Shown: positions 40,401-51,009, numbered from the stretch's first letter. The stretch: DNA of 64,000 nucleotides from Clostridium sp. (GCA_022010015.1 CP091735.1:1860001-1924000); one strand, 5' to 3'. Notes: generated by a model from the sequence alone, not told the origin. Numbers and translations are program-made.

Positions 40401-41063
40401 TAGAAAAATTCAAAAAAATTGATTATAAAAAAATATAAAAATTTAATAGCTAAGGCTGCATTATCAAAAAGAGTTAAAAAAAATATTAAGATAGCTTTCA
40501 ATAAGGAAAACAACCAATTATTTCATACCTTTGAAGAAAATAAACAATTTTTTTAAAACATCAATATTACGAAAATATTAACACATTTAAAGTTGATTTA
40601 TACGCTACTAAGGACAATTTACATAGTTTCATTTTTAAAAAGAACAAAAAGGCTATAGAAGATTATGAGGTATCATATAAGTTGAACAGAAATAAATTAA
40701 CAACTAAATATGATGCAATCAAAAAGGAATATGAACGTAAATATCAAATTTTATGTAACAATATAAATGAACAAATTGCTAATCAGCCCTATATTACAAA
40801 ATTTGAATCAAAACAAATTGATAAAGCAACTAAGGAAGAAAATCAAGGCTTAAAGCAAAGAATAGTTACTTCTACCCTAGAGCTTAAGCTATTTAAAAAA
40901 AGCAATCACAAAATGAAATCAATCTTCAAGCAATTGCTTTAAATAAGAATCTTATAAATAATAATTTTGAAAGAAATAATGAGTGTCATGAGGTTAATAA
41001 AAAAATATTCCGCTCATGTTAAGGCATCCTATAAAGCTTTCTTAAAAAGACAAAAAAAGATAG
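37477..41063 (+). CDS. Very long Lys/Asn/Glu-rich coiled-coil protein (broken as given)
   Basis: Not recognised. A perfect AGGAGGTGAT site precedes ATG 37477. The first repaired residues read MSFENSTKKLNENMANLLEK, then FLEQLQNDFNSLFEEITPLF, which is strongly heptad-like. Similar helical fragments run on for 3.5 kb in all three plus frames: NELRSNNEIRNKLFQK (38870), ELVEAKKTFDESITNLNANR (38255), HKLNLESSYANNLLKHEIEK (39190), LPPLITFINELLTICLDFYD (39530). They fit one gene of about 1,170 residues cut by roughly 40 homopolymer breaks. No membrane segment or signal peptide is clear, so a cytoplasmic structural or SMC-like rod without visible ATPase motifs is possible. It is divergent from the LysM-ruvAB operon. 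Confidence 0.6.
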
Positions 41064-41082
41064 TTCAAGCTATCTTTTTTTT
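41052..41082. terminator. Bidirectional terminator between coiled-coil gene and rluD
   Basis: AAAGATAGTTCAAGCTATCTTT with T8 on the plus side and, read on the minus strand, T7. The stem AGATAG/CTATCT is perfect. Confidence 0.85.
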
Positions 41083-41108
41083 ATGTTCTTCTATGAATTC
41101 CTTAAAAA

Positions 41109-41982
41109 TTAAAAGGGATCATCTGTATCAAATTCTAGACGTTCTTTAGTAGTTGGCTGATCAAAGGCAATAGATTTAGCATGAAGATATTGGCCATGTT
41201 TATCAATAATTTTTTTAGGTCCATATACCTTATCTCCTACAAGAGGATGGCCAATATAATTGAAATGCACTCTAATTTGATGAGTTCTTCCTGTCTCTAA
41301 TCTACATTCAACAAATGTATAACCATCAAGTCTTTCTAGCACCTTAAAAATTAGTAACAGCATTTTTTTGCCATCAGGAACAACTGCCATTTTTATTCTA
41401 TCAACAGGATCTCTACCAATTGGTGCATCGATTCTTCCATAATCCTCTTTGATTTCACCATAAACAATCGCATGATAAATCCTTTTTTTGTTGTATGATC
41501 CTTTAATTGTTTTTTTGTAAAGATTCATGAGCTTTTATTATTTTTTTAGCAATCATTAATAGTCCTGAGGTGTCCTTATCAATTCGATGAACAATACCTG
41601 GTCTTACTACACCATTAATATCACTAAGTGATGTTAGCTGATATAATAATCCATTCACTAACGTTGGCTCATCGCAGCCTGGAGCTGGATGAACTGTAAT
41701 ACCTTCCGGTTTATAAACAACAGCCACATCTTGATCCTCATACAAAATTTTTAAATGAAGATTCTTAGGAGCCATACCAAGCTCTTTTTTAACAAGCAGG
41801 CTATAGCTTACAATGTCGTCAAGCTGAGTAATATAGCTTGGCTTTTCTTCTTTAAAATTAACAGCAATTAGTTTTTCATCAAACATTTTGCTTATATATG
41901 ATCGACTTTTTATCTAAATAAGTAGCTAAAAAAACTTATCAAGACGTATATTTGCTTGTTCTTGCTTAATCTTTAATTGCAT
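41109..41982 (-). CDS. rluD: 23S rRNA pseudouridine synthase RluD family
   Basis: Isomerises uridines in helix 69 of 23S rRNA (family activity). About 288 residues after repair, start 41982 after GAGGAAGAAT. The N-terminal S4 domain (RLDKFLATYLDKSRSYISKM after repair) is followed by VVYKPEGITVHPAPG, VRPGIVHRIDKDTSGLLMIA (catalytic Asp in HRIDKDTSG), ECRLETGRTHQIRVHFNYIG and HPLVGDKVYG. The length and S4 domain fit RluD/YlyB. Breaks lie near 41927, 41900, 41545, 41510, 41485 and 41363. It follows lspA by overlap, the common Bacilli order lspA-rluD. Confidence 0.95.
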
Positions 41983-42480
41983 TTTTTTATTCTTCCTCTT
42001 ATCCTCAAAGAAAATAATGTCGATGGCAATCATTACCATACCTATGGTAAGACAAATGTCAGCTACATTAAAAAAATTGGAAAGCTATAATTAAATATAT
42101 ATACACCGATAAAGTCAACAACACCATCTCGTAGGTTAAGGCAATATAATAATCGATCAATAAAATTACCATAGCAGCCAGCTATACATAAGCAAATAGC
42201 TGTCGAATAAAGCTTCTTTTTTTCTTCCAATCAATTTTTTTGTAAAAAAAGTATGCTAAAAAAATATCGTTGCAATAAAGCTTAAGGTTGCTAAAAAAAC
42301 CAAGTTGCATCACTAAGTGAGCTCCACGCTGCACCCGTATTATAGGTCTTAGTAAAAATACAAAAAAATTAGGAATAAGATCAATAATTTTTATTTTTCG
42401 CCAATAAAATGCTCAACCAATAATTTAGTTGCTTGATCACCAAAATATAATAATACAATAATTATAATGCCTATTAGCAT
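41973..42480 (-). CDS. lspA: Lipoprotein signal peptidase LspA
   Basis: Removes signal peptides from prolipoproteins after lipidation; relevant to the lipoproteins at the end of this window. About 165 residues after repair, start 42480 with TGGTGAT. IIIIIVLLYFGDQATKLLVE opens the protein, then a repaired NTGAAWS-like block, FLAYFFYKKLIGRKK, GNFIDRLLY (first catalytic Asp) and PIFNVADICLTIGMVMIAID (second catalytic Asp). This is complete family logic in a badly broken frame (breaks near 42395, 42365, 42290, 42260, 42240, 42190, 42075 and 41985). Confidence 0.9.
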
Positions 42481-42484
42481 ATTA

Positions 42485-42838
42485 TCACCACCAAATCCAA
42501 GAAATGAAATAAATAATTGTAAGACCTATTAGCAAAATAAGGCATTTTGGTAAATACACAATATAAGTCTTTTCTTAATATCATCTATTTGATCATAAAA
42601 AAAATTTATTATAACATATAAAAAAAAGATAACTAAGCAAAGAATTATACCATAAACAATCAGCTTTAAATAATCAATAAAGATTAATAAATTAATTAAA
42701 AACTAGAATAGGTGCACTTACTACAAATAAAGCAAAAAAACCAAAGCAATTATATCCTTCAAAATTCGATTATTCATTTGATTTACAGCTAGATTAATTT
42801 CTTGCTGCTTTTCTTTATATAAATTAATTAGCTTCAAG
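42485..42838 (-). CDS. Small membrane protein between sepM and lspA
   Basis: Not recognised. About 110 residues after repair, probably from a TTG at 42838 inside the sepM 3' end. Its start is polar and helical (KLINLYKEKQQEINLAVNQM), then two hydrophobic stretches near 42700-42760 and 42600-42680. A final one ends LILLIGLTIIYFISWIWW, whose TGA precedes the lspA start. Three membrane segments are predicted by eye. Breaks lie near 42738, 42700, 42622, 42600 and 42545. Coupling to lspA suggests co-expression, but function is unknown. Confidence 0.5.
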
Positions 42839-43846
42839 TTCATTTTTCAAGTATGCTAGGGCATCATCTAAGGTATCAACCTTAACTAATGCCATCCTTT
42901 CCTTATGCTTTAAAGTATTATATGCCTTTAAGGCATCATCATAATTAACAGATGGACAAAAGAAAACATCAACACCTCTTTTATAGGCAGTATAAATCTT
43001 TTGCTCTACTGCACCTATGCCTCCAACCTGACCATTAATGTTAATTGTACCTGTTCCAGCAATTTTCTTTCCTAATGAATAATCAGCTTCTACAAGATTA
43101 TTAAAGACATCAAGGGTTTGTAATAATCCTCCAGAAGGACCATTAACATTAGTACTATTAACTTTTATTTTAGGCACTGAAGAATCATAATCAATATCAT
43201 ATTTGGCATAAATAGAATAATGTCTATAATTATTTTTCATTTTAAAAACAATATCAACATTTTCATCATTTCTTAAAATATGTAAAACATCATTTTTCCT
43301 TTTTGAACATTAAAATTGTCACGAAACAAATCAATATCATCACTAATATAATAATCATTTATTCCGATTATTAAATCACCTATTTTAAAAATCCGAAGCC
43401 TCTTTAGTATAATAAGACACCAAGGCACCCTTTAATGAATAATTAATTCTAACATTAGAATCATATACCATTGCGGCCTTGTAGGCTGCAATTAATGAGC
43501 CCTCTATTGAGCTATCATGCTGAATTTTACCCATAAGGCTTATTTCCTCATTAGTCATATAATTATAGGTATCAGAAACACTAGTCGAGGTATTAATTTT
43601 TCGAATTATTGACCAATCTATTTTTGAAATATAGTACTATGATCAAAATCAATTACATAAATTGTGTTAAAGCTTCCCTTACTAGCCTTAGCATTTTTCT
43701 ACCTCAATTAGAGAATTAACATTTTTCAACATCACCAGTTAATAAAGCACTTTGATTAGTTCTATAACAACAAATAATAATTAAATAAATATAGGGTATT
43801 AGTATTAAACAAAATAAGCATTTATTCTTTTTTTAATTATCTTCAT
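42824..43846 (-). CDS. sepM: PDZ/Lon-type membrane protease SepM (YlbL)
   Basis: A membrane-anchored serine/lysine protease with a PDZ domain. N-terminal anchor NKCLFCLILIPYIYLIIICC after repair, then extracellular domain, PDZ region with KIGDLIIGINDYYI near 43355-43390, and the S16 (Lon) domain. Catalytic Ser lies in NVNGPSGGLLQTLDVFNNL and the catalytic Lys in GQVGGIGAVEQKIYTAYKRG. About 335 residues, as in YlbL. In streptococci SepM processes competence peptide; in Bacillus the role is less clear. Breaks lie near 43820, 43728, 43695, 43628, 43390 and 43295. Its start overlaps comEB. Confidence 0.9.
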
Positions 43847-44309
43847 TTTGGAGCAATACCTTTATTTTCTTCATTTTTTCGTATTTAACCCCTGCAGCAT
43901 CTAGCATTCTTTTACTAGCAATATCAGAGGTAGTACCACGATATTTATCATCCATATAAATTATTTTTTTAATACCGCTTTGAATTATTAGCTTTGCACA
44001 TTCATTGCAAGGAAATAGTGTAACATAAAGAGTTGTACCATTTAAATTGGCTGTACTATTTAAAATCGCATTAGGCTCAGCATGAACTACATAAGGATAT
44101 TTTGTATCTAATTCATTCTTTGATTTATCATTTGTCCAAGGAAAAACCTTATCATCACAGCCATAAGGAAAGCCATTATAACCAATTCCAACAATTCTTT
44201 TCTCTTGATTAACAATACAAGCACCTACTTGAGTATTAGGATCCTTACTTCTTTTACTTGAAAGTAGGGCAACACCCATAAAATATTCGTCCCAACTAAT
44301 ATGAGGCAT
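43833..44309 (-). CDS. comEB: ComE operon protein 2 / dCMP deaminase
   Basis: Zinc-dependent dCMP deaminase supplying dUMP, encoded with competence genes in Bacillus. Intact, 158 residues. MPHISWDEYFMGVALLSSKR is typical. The zinc and catalytic site is VVHAEPNAILN (H-A-E) and LFPCNECAKLIIQSG (P-C-x2-C). AGVKYEKMKKI ends the fold. No DNA-uptake gene is visible next to it, so this may simply be nucleotide metabolism. It overlaps sepM downstream and follows aspS by 15 bases, suggesting one long transcript. Confidence 0.95.
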   Translation of the reverse strand: MPHISWDEYFMGVALLSSKRSKDPNTQVGACIVNQEKRIVGIGYNGFPYGCDDKVFPWTNDKSKNELDTKYPYVVHAEPNAILNSTANLNGTTLYVTLFPCNECAKLIIQSGIKKIIYMDDKYRGTTSDIASKRMLDAAGVKYEKMKKIKVLLQNEDN

Positions 44310-44324
44310 ATTATCACCTATTTT

Positions 44325-45631
44325 CTATGGATTTAAACGATCAGGACCACGGAATATAAACATTGCGTCCTTAATACCTACATTAAACATAAGCATTGTT
44401 ATTCTATCAACGCCAATACCAAAGCCACCATGTGGAGGACAACCATATTTAAAGAAATCAAGATAAAACTTAACATCCTCATCAAGTCCCTTTTCCATTG
44501 CTTGCTTCTTTAAAATATCATAACGATGCTCTCTTTGCGCACCTGTAGTTATTTCGCAGCCCTTCCAAATCAAATCATATCCACATGGAACTCCATGCTC
44601 ATCACGCATATGATAGAAAGCACGACATTCAGCACTATAGCCTGTAATAAATAAGAATTCATGACCAAATTTATCCATTGAAAGCTTTTGAACTAGTCTC
44701 TCACCTTCAGTTGTTAAGTCACCTTTTTCACTTTCAGGAACAGTGTAACCATATCTTTCCTCTAATTCCTTATAAACATCATGTAAATCCATACGAGGGA
44801 AAGGAAGTGTAGGAACAACTATATCAATATCAAATACCTTCTTAATTTCCTCACCATATTTATCATGAACACCCTTTAAAGCATATGTAAGCATCTCTTC
44901 CTCCATATGCATAACATCTTCATATGAATTGATATAAGAAAATTCCAAATCAAATCCTGTAAACTCAGTTGCATGCTTACGTGATGCAAACTTTTTCTGC
45001 TCTAAATACTGGACCAGATTCAAAAATTCTTTCAAAGCCAGCAGCCATAGCCATTTGCTTATAGAATTGAGGTGATTGTGCTAAATAAGCATTGCGCTCA
45101 AAATAATCAACCTTAAACACACCAGCTCCACTTTCTGATTCAGCACCAATTAGCTTTGGTGAATGAATTTCAATAAAATCCCTTTCAATTAAAAATTCAC
45201 GGCATTTTGCAATAAAATATGATTGAGCCTTAAACATTAAGGTATTCTTATCAGTTCTTAAATCAATCCAACGATAATCTAAACGCAAATCAATATTAGT
45301 CTCTTCACCCTTTGGTGCGACAATAGGAGATGGCTCGCCATATGATAAAATATTGATTTCCTCAGGATACATCTCCATACCATTAAGCTTAACATACTCG
45401 CTTGGAACAATTAAGCCTTTAGCCTCAATAACACAATCAACTGTGATTTTATCTAATGTTTCACAAAGCTCTGGATGCTTTTCCTTTTCAATTGTAAGCT
45501 GAAGCTTACCACTAACATCCTTTAAAACAATAAAGCACATAGCCTTTTTTTATTACGAATTGTTTCAACAAAGCCTGCTACATGATTTACTTCATTTAAT
45601 TTGATATTTTTTTAATATTAACTCTTGTCAT
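44325..45631 (-). CDS. aspS: Aspartyl-tRNA synthetase, archaeal/eukaryotic-type (AspRS2)
   Basis: Charges tRNA-Asp. At about 433 residues it is far shorter than normal bacterial AspRS (about 590). It lacks the GAD insertion domain. Motif 2 reads FESGPVFRAEKFASRKHATE and motif 3 GGFGIGVDRITMLMFNVGIK; both match the archaeal-type, often non-discriminating, enzymes. The N-terminal OB-fold anticodon domain is HVAGFVETIRNKKAMCFIVL after repair. The start at 45631 has AAGGAGTAAG. Breaks lie near 45612, 45546 and 45004. It follows hisS as bacterial aspS usually does, so replacement in situ is suggested. It may also misacylate tRNA-Asn for GatCAB amidation. Confidence 0.93.
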
Positions 45632-45638
45632 TTTTTTC

Positions 45639-46958
45639 TTACTCCTTTTTTTCTTCCTTACAACTTGCACATGGTGATTGAGCCTTTAAATGATTAATTA
45701 CATAAGGATAAACCTCATATATACCAATTGTTTCTTGCTCATCAGTTAAATTATTCTTAATATTAATCTTTGCATTGTCAATTTCATCATCACCTAAGAT
45801 ACAGGTAAACATCGCATTCATTTTATCCGCAGTCTTAAACTGAGCCTTAATACCCTTATTTAAATAATCAGTATCACAGCTTAAGCCACCCATTCTACAA
45901 ACATTTATAATCTTTGCAACCTCTTTTTTAGCTCTGTCGCCTAGTGTTATGAAATAGCAATGAATGAAAGGCTTTAGATTAGCAAACTTACCTTCCTCTT
46001 GAAGTGTTATAATTAAACGATCAAGACCAAAGGCCATACCAACACCTGGTAAATCTGGTCCACCAAGCTGTTTTACAAGACCATTATATCTTCCACCGCC
46101 ACCTATTACATTTTGAGCACCTAAGCTTTCTACGTTAGCCTCAAGCTCAAAAAAACAGTATGTGAATAATAATCAAGTCCTCTAACAAGATTCTCATCAA
46201 TTTCATAAGAAATTGCCATTTCATCTAAAGCAGCTAAAACATTAGCAAAATGATTTTTTTACTAGTCTCATTCAAAAAAATTAGAAATATGAGGGACATT
46301 TTTTTAAAGAATTCCTTATCCTTGTCTACCTTACAATCTAAAATTCTTAATGGGTTATTTTTTTAAGTCTTGCTTTTGCAATCCTCACAAAGCTCGTCCT
46401 CATATTTTTTTAAAATAATCAACTAAAAACCTCGCGATATTTAGTTCTTGATTCTTCATCACCAATAGAATTTATTTTAACCTTAACATCCTTTAAACCA
46501 AGACCTTTAATGATTGCCACCCCAAGGGCTATAACCTCAGCATCAATATATGGAGAATCAGAGCCAATCGCTTCCACACCAAACTGATGAAACTGACGAT
46601 ATCTTCCCTTTTGTTGTCTTTCATATCTAAACATAGGTCCCATATAAAATACCTTTGTCAAAGGAGAATCTACATACATTTTATTCTCAATAACCGCTCT
46701 TACAACTCCTGCTGTTCCCTCAGGTCTTAGCGTTAATCCTCGATCAGAACGATCCTTAAAATCATATGTTTCCTTTGTTACCATATCAGAGGTATCATTT
46801 TGATTTCTATGGAAAGTTTCACTATGCTCAAATATAGGCGTTCTTATTTCTCCATAATTATAAATATTGCAAACCTTTCTTATTTTATCCTCAAGCTTTT
46901 GCCATAGCATTGCATCAACTGGTAAAATATCATAGGTTCCTTTTGGTTTAGTAGCCAT
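45639..46958 (-). CDS. hisS: Histidyl-tRNA synthetase
   Basis: Class II synthetase, about 430 residues after repair. MATKPKGTYDILPVDAMLWQ is the standard start. Motif 2: YMGPMFRYERQQKGRYRQFH. GLDYYSHTVFFELEA (after repair near 46155; the HisA region) and motif 3 GVGMAFGLDRLIITLQ follow. The anticodon domain ends with SCDTDYLNKGIKAQFKTADK. The 46150-46440 stretch is the most broken (46430, 46408, 46362, 46305, 46280, 46258). Start 46958 uses the GGATGATG at the GNAT stop. The C-terminal tail (CASCKEEKKE) is slightly unusual. T-box control is expected. Confidence 0.97.
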
Positions 46959-46959
46959 A

Positions 46960-47518
46960 TTACATCATCCTTTCATATTTATACATACTAAAATATAATA
47001 TTGAACGTAATTCACCATTTTTACATTCAAACGAAGCATATTCTTCTCTTTCATAATTAAAGCCCATATCTAAAATTAATTTTTTTAGATGAAAAAAATT
47101 TATATCAACACAGCCAACAATGATTTTTATCTAAATCTAAATAATTAAAGCCAAGATTAATCATCTCTCCTAGCGCCTTATGCATTATACCCTTATGCCA
47201 ATAATTTGGATGCAATAAAAATCCAATTTCACAAGCATTTATGCCACTTAAATAGGTATGAAATTCTATTGTTCCAATAAGCTCTTCTGTTTTTTTGAAA
47301 CAATAGCATAGCCTATTGGCATGCCCATTGTTGGTCTTTTTAAGTAAAAATTCTCTTATCATATATAAAGCTTCATTAGGCTTCTTTAAGGAATTATATG
47401 TTAGATATTTAGTAACCTCATCATGCCTTAGCACCTCAAAAAGATCTAAATAATCAGCTTCACATACATCTCTTAAATAATACTTTCCTAAATCAATCTC
47501 TGGCATATTAACCTTCAA
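46960..47518 (-). CDS. GNAT-family acetyltransferase (RimJ/RimL type)
   Basis: About 180 residues after repair. The start may be TTG 47518 (GAGGTGAG site) or ATG 47506 (AAGG site). YYLRDVCEADYLDLFEVLRH, IGTIEFHTYLSGINACEIGF, then LLHPNYWHKGIMHKALGEMI form the GNAT core; the 'W-x-K-G' segment is the acetyl-CoA loop seen as Q/R-x-x-G-x-G/A in relatives. The C-terminus ends SILYFSMYKYERMM. Breaks lie near 47297, 47335, 47120 and 47080-47095. It is the first gene after a T-box leader and one base before hisS, so an uncharged-tRNA signal would also induce it. Substrate unknown. Confidence 0.85.
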
Positions 47519-47530
47519 TTATCTCACCTC

Positions 47531-47790
47531 AAAAAAAATAAAACGCCCTCATAAAAATATAAGGACGTATAAACGCGGTGCCACCTTAATTCTAGCAATT
47601 GCTAGCACTTAAGCCGTTAACGCCTGGTACGTCATATAAGAATTCGAAGTATCTTCAAAAAAATCGTTTTGTTGATGCTCACACCAAACCATCTTCGCTT
47701 TACATATCAATCTTTTACTACTCTTCATCATCATTTTTACTATATGCTTCTATTTTTACCACTTATAACAAAAAAATAGTAAAGAAAAAA
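47531..47790 (-). ncRNA. T-box riboswitch leader of GNAT-hisS-aspS
   Basis: On the minus strand the T-box core AAGGTGGCACCGCG (47574-47587) is followed by a terminator. Its stem is ACGTCCT/AGGGCGT, followed by TTTTATTTTTTTT (47528-47570). Upstream, GGTTTGGTGTGAGC (47670-47700) looks like the Stem I apex region, and GAAGATACTTC lies in the specifier area. I cannot assign the specifier codon by eye; His or Asp is expected from the genes controlled. Confidence 0.88.
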
Positions 47791-47797
47791 AAGTCCA

Positions 47798-48345
47798 TTA
47801 TTCATTTAAATATTTATAATAAACTATTTTTTTATGCCATATTTTTTTCCTTAATGATTTTAAAGCCTTCAACATTTGCATCACTTTCATTAGCCATTTC
47901 AAAAAAACAATCAAGGTATCTGAATTAATAATATTTTTTTAAGGAATTTAAAATTTCATTAATATTATTCAATCTATATGGCGGATCTAAAAAAACATAG
48001 TCAAACTTTAATTTTTTTCTTCATAAAAAGCTAATAGCCTTTAAATAATCAAATGAGGTTATATAAGCATCATTAATCTTTAAATCATTCAAATTCTTTT
48101 TTTAACAACACTAATTGCCTTTTGGTTCAAGATCATTTAAATATATTTTTTTCTATTCCTCTACTATAAGCTTCAATACATAAAGCTCCACTACCACAAA
48201 ATAAATCAAGAGCAATTCCTCCATCAAAATATGGTCCTATAGTATTAAACATTGCTTCTCTAACACTATCTTGTGTTTCTCTTGTTGTATCCAAATTAGT
48301 CATGCTTATGATACGATGACGATATTTACCAGCAATAATTCTCAT
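47798..48345 (-). CDS. rsmD: 16S rRNA (guanine-966-N2) methyltransferase RsmD
   Basis: Methylates G966 of 16S rRNA. About 178 residues after repair. MRIIAGKYRHRIISMTNLDT, TRETQDSVREAMFNTIGPYF and ALDLFCGSGALCIEAYSRGI (SAM site), then FDYVFLDPPYRLNNINEILN with the catalytic DPPY motif, are diagnostic. Breaks lie near 48155, 48100, 48020, 47935 and 47905. It usually precedes coaD; here a T-box operon follows on the same strand. The stop at 47798 is inferred after repair. Confidence 0.93.
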
Positions 48346-48461
48346 TTTTTTATTTCTCCTTGTATAAAAAGTAAATAAAATTGGTTATCATATTAATGCG
48401 AATTAATATTCGCAAAAAAATCTTTTTCTCCCTATTATTCATACAAACAATTTAATTCAAG

Positions 48462-48489
48462 AGAGCACTAGAATATCTAGTGCTTTTTT
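48462..48489 (+). terminator. Rightward intrinsic terminator without an obvious gene
   Basis: AGCACTAGA-ATAT-CTAGTGC... forms a strong stem followed by seven T on the plus strand only. No plus-strand gene is visible upstream. It might end an antisense or small RNA from the rsmD promoter region. Confidence 0.6.
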
Positions 48490-48556
48490 TGAATTATAGT
48501 ATCATTATAGCATAAGATAAAAATGTGAAAAAAACTAATTTCACATTCCATAATAT

Positions 48557-49155
48557 TTAAATCAAATGCTCGTAGGGATTAAAATCATAAATTGAACATG
48601 TGACTAATGTATCTAAAACTGCTTCATTATATACATAATAAAATGTTGTACCATCTGCATAGTCAATAAATGATTTAGTATTAATATTATCATCAATTAA
48701 TGTATATGCATATTTTTCCTACTTCTCTTATTTTTTTATTGTATTACTAACATTTTTCATCAACAAAGCTAAATGAATAGCTATCATTTGTTTTTATTTA
48801 GCTTTATCATATAAGGAGTTCCCTTTACAACCTCGATGTTTGTAATCTTATTGTCACATGTAAATTTTCCAGGAAGAATAGTTTTAATTAGTAGATTTCC
48901 ATAATATGATATTCTTATTGCATCTCCTGCAACTAGCTTTTGAAAATCAAAATCATTAAAATCTACATATTTATAATCATCATTATCCTTATAACAAATT
49001 TCATCACAGTCGGAAACAAACTTCATCATATTACCTTTAATCATATTATAGCTAATAGGCTCAACAACTTCTTTTAATTCTTCACTTGGCTCTTGGCTAG
49101 AGCAACCAAACAAAACAAATATTAGTAATACAAAGCTTAACAAATACTTTTTCAT
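48557..49155 (-). CDS. Small lipoprotein of unknown function
   Basis: About 195 residues after repair. MKKYLLSFVLLIFVLFGCSS is a signal peptide with lipobox LFGC, so Cys-17 should be lipidated. The mature part has VSDCDEICYKDNDDYKYVDF, LVAGDAIRISYYGNLLIKTI and NIEVVKGTPYMIKLNK, then in the repaired tail YAYTLIDDNINTKSFIDYAD and a C-terminus of VLDTLVTCSIYDFNPYEHLI. It resembles small DUF-type lipoproteins with beta content, but I do not recognise a family. Breaks lie near 48790, 48755, 48733 and 48718. It has its own promoter region and stands alone. Confidence 0.7.
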
Positions 49156-49208
49156 AGCTAATCACCTCAATAGTTCTTATCTATATCATATCACTTTATT
49201 TAAATATT

Positions 49209-50864
49209 TCAAATATTTTTGTTACTTTTTTTGGTAATTTGTGGCATTAAATTAGTTTCAACAACATTAATTTTTACGGCCATTTACACTTTTTACCATT
49301 TATTTTTCTTAAAATATCTAGTACTGTTTTTATCTACTTCAACATAGGTTGCTCTATCATCAATAACAATGTTTCAGACTCTTGATTTATGAACATCTAC
49401 ATCTATACATAAATTAACAATTTGTTGTGGTCTTATTTTTATCTATTATTCCGACATTTAGCTTCATAATTGCATACTTATCCTTAGAAGCCTTTGTCAT
49501 TTTCTTGTTTGAAGAAGCATTCTTAGCTTCTCTTGGCTTACGTATAACAATTTCTTCAATTTCATTATAATCACGTTCAATATCAGATTTCATTAAAGAT
49601 AATATAGCACTAATAACTAAAACGGGATCACTTGATTTTCTTCCTAAGCGGTAAATTAGTTCCTCATAATCCTTGTTAACACCATTTTCCATTTCCTTTT
49701 CAATGCTTGTATATAGGTTATCCATATGACGCTTCTTAATTTCTAAAACACTTGGTATTTTTCCATCAACAATGTCACTCTTAGTATAGCGCATTATATC
49801 TCTAAGATGATATTTTTCAGATGGTGTTACAAAACAAAATGAGCTTCCATCCATTCCAGCTCTACCAGTTCTACCAATTCTATGTACATATACCTCATCG
49901 TCCTGTGGTAAATCATAATTTATTACTGCTTCAACACCATTAATATCAAGACCACGAGCAGCAACATCAGTAGCAACTAAAATTTCAATATTACCATTTC
50001 TAAAAACCATTTAAAACACGATCACGTACCATTTGTTTTAAATCACCATGTAGTCCGTCTGCCTTAAAATGATTTTTTTGAAGAAATGAAACTATTTCAT
50101 CAACACGTGATTTCATATTAGAAAAAATAATAACACTCTTAAAATTATTATAATCAAGTACACGAAGTAATAAATCATTTTTTTGCTCACGGCGAACAAA
50201 ATAAGCAGTTTGACTAATACGCTCAACAGTTAAGGTCTTGCAAGGAACAACAAGCTTATCAGGATTAACCAAATATTTTTTAGCTAGATTAGAAATAAAT
50301 GGGGGAAGGGTTGCACTAAACAAAGCAGTTTGCTTTTCATTAGGCATACCACTCATAATTTCTTCCATATCATCTTGAAATCCCATTTTTAACATTTCAT
50401 CAGCCTCATCAAGAACAAGCATACTAATATTTGCAAAGCTTAAGGTTCCGCGATGTAAATGATCAATAATTCTTCCTGGAGTACCTATTACAATTTGAGG
50501 ATGAGCCTTTAACTCCTTAAATTGCTTTTCATAGGAAGCACCACCATAAATTGTTGCATATTTAAGTTTAGGCATAAAGCTTGCAAGCTTTTTAAGCTCG
50601 TTTGCAACCTGCATTGAAAGTTCCCTTGTTGGGCACATAATTAAGGCCTTTACGTTCTTTTCATTTAGATCTAGACGACTTAAAAGAGGAACCAAATAAG
50701 CAAATGTTTTACCTGTTCCAGTTTGTGCCTGACCAATAACGTCATGTCCTTCTAAAAGTTTAGGAATTGATAAGCTTTTGAATTTCCGTAGCCTCATTAA
50801 TTCCTAATTTATTTAAAGCTGTAACTATTTCCAAAGGAATAGCAAATTCATCAAATGTATTCAT
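49209..50864 (-). CDS. DEAD-box RNA helicase (DbpA/CshA type)
   Basis: About 545 residues after repair. The N-terminal helicase core has IGQAQTGTGKTFAYLVPLLS (motif I), MCPTRELSMQVANELKKL (Ia), GTPGRIIDHL (Ib), MLVLDEADEML (II, DEAD) and TALFSATLP (III). The second domain has VIIFSNMK, ILVATDVAARGLDI (V) and YVHRIGRTGRAGMDGSSFCF (VI). After the core a charged helical region and a DbpA-like RNA-binding domain (IGNIVIDDRATYVEV) follow, suggesting ribosome or structured RNA targets. Breaks lie near 50780, 50010, 49437, 49395, 49325 and 49275. Likely ribosome biogenesis or cold adaptation. Confidence 0.93.
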
Positions 50865-50947
50865 ATAAAAGCCTTTTCAAAAATAAGTAGAATGTCCTTC
50901 TACTTTAAGACATTATATTATACCAAAAAGAAACAAAATATTCAACC

Positions 50948-50998
50948 ATATAAAAATAAGAGCGGATACATTTAAAATATATCCACTCTTATTATTAT
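50948..50998 (-). terminator. Terminator after the first large lipoprotein gene
   Basis: On the minus strand AATAAGAGTGGATA and TATCCGCTCTTATT pair (one G-U) around an A/T loop, then TTTTATATGG. The T tract is only moderate. It lies just past the 51010 stop. Confidence 0.72.
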
Positions 50999-51009
50999 TT
51001 TTTTACTTA

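Noticed and set aside
47599..47928. 109-residue plus-strand frame across the T-box
   Set aside because: Overlaps the T-box RNA and rsmD 3' end; no coding signature.
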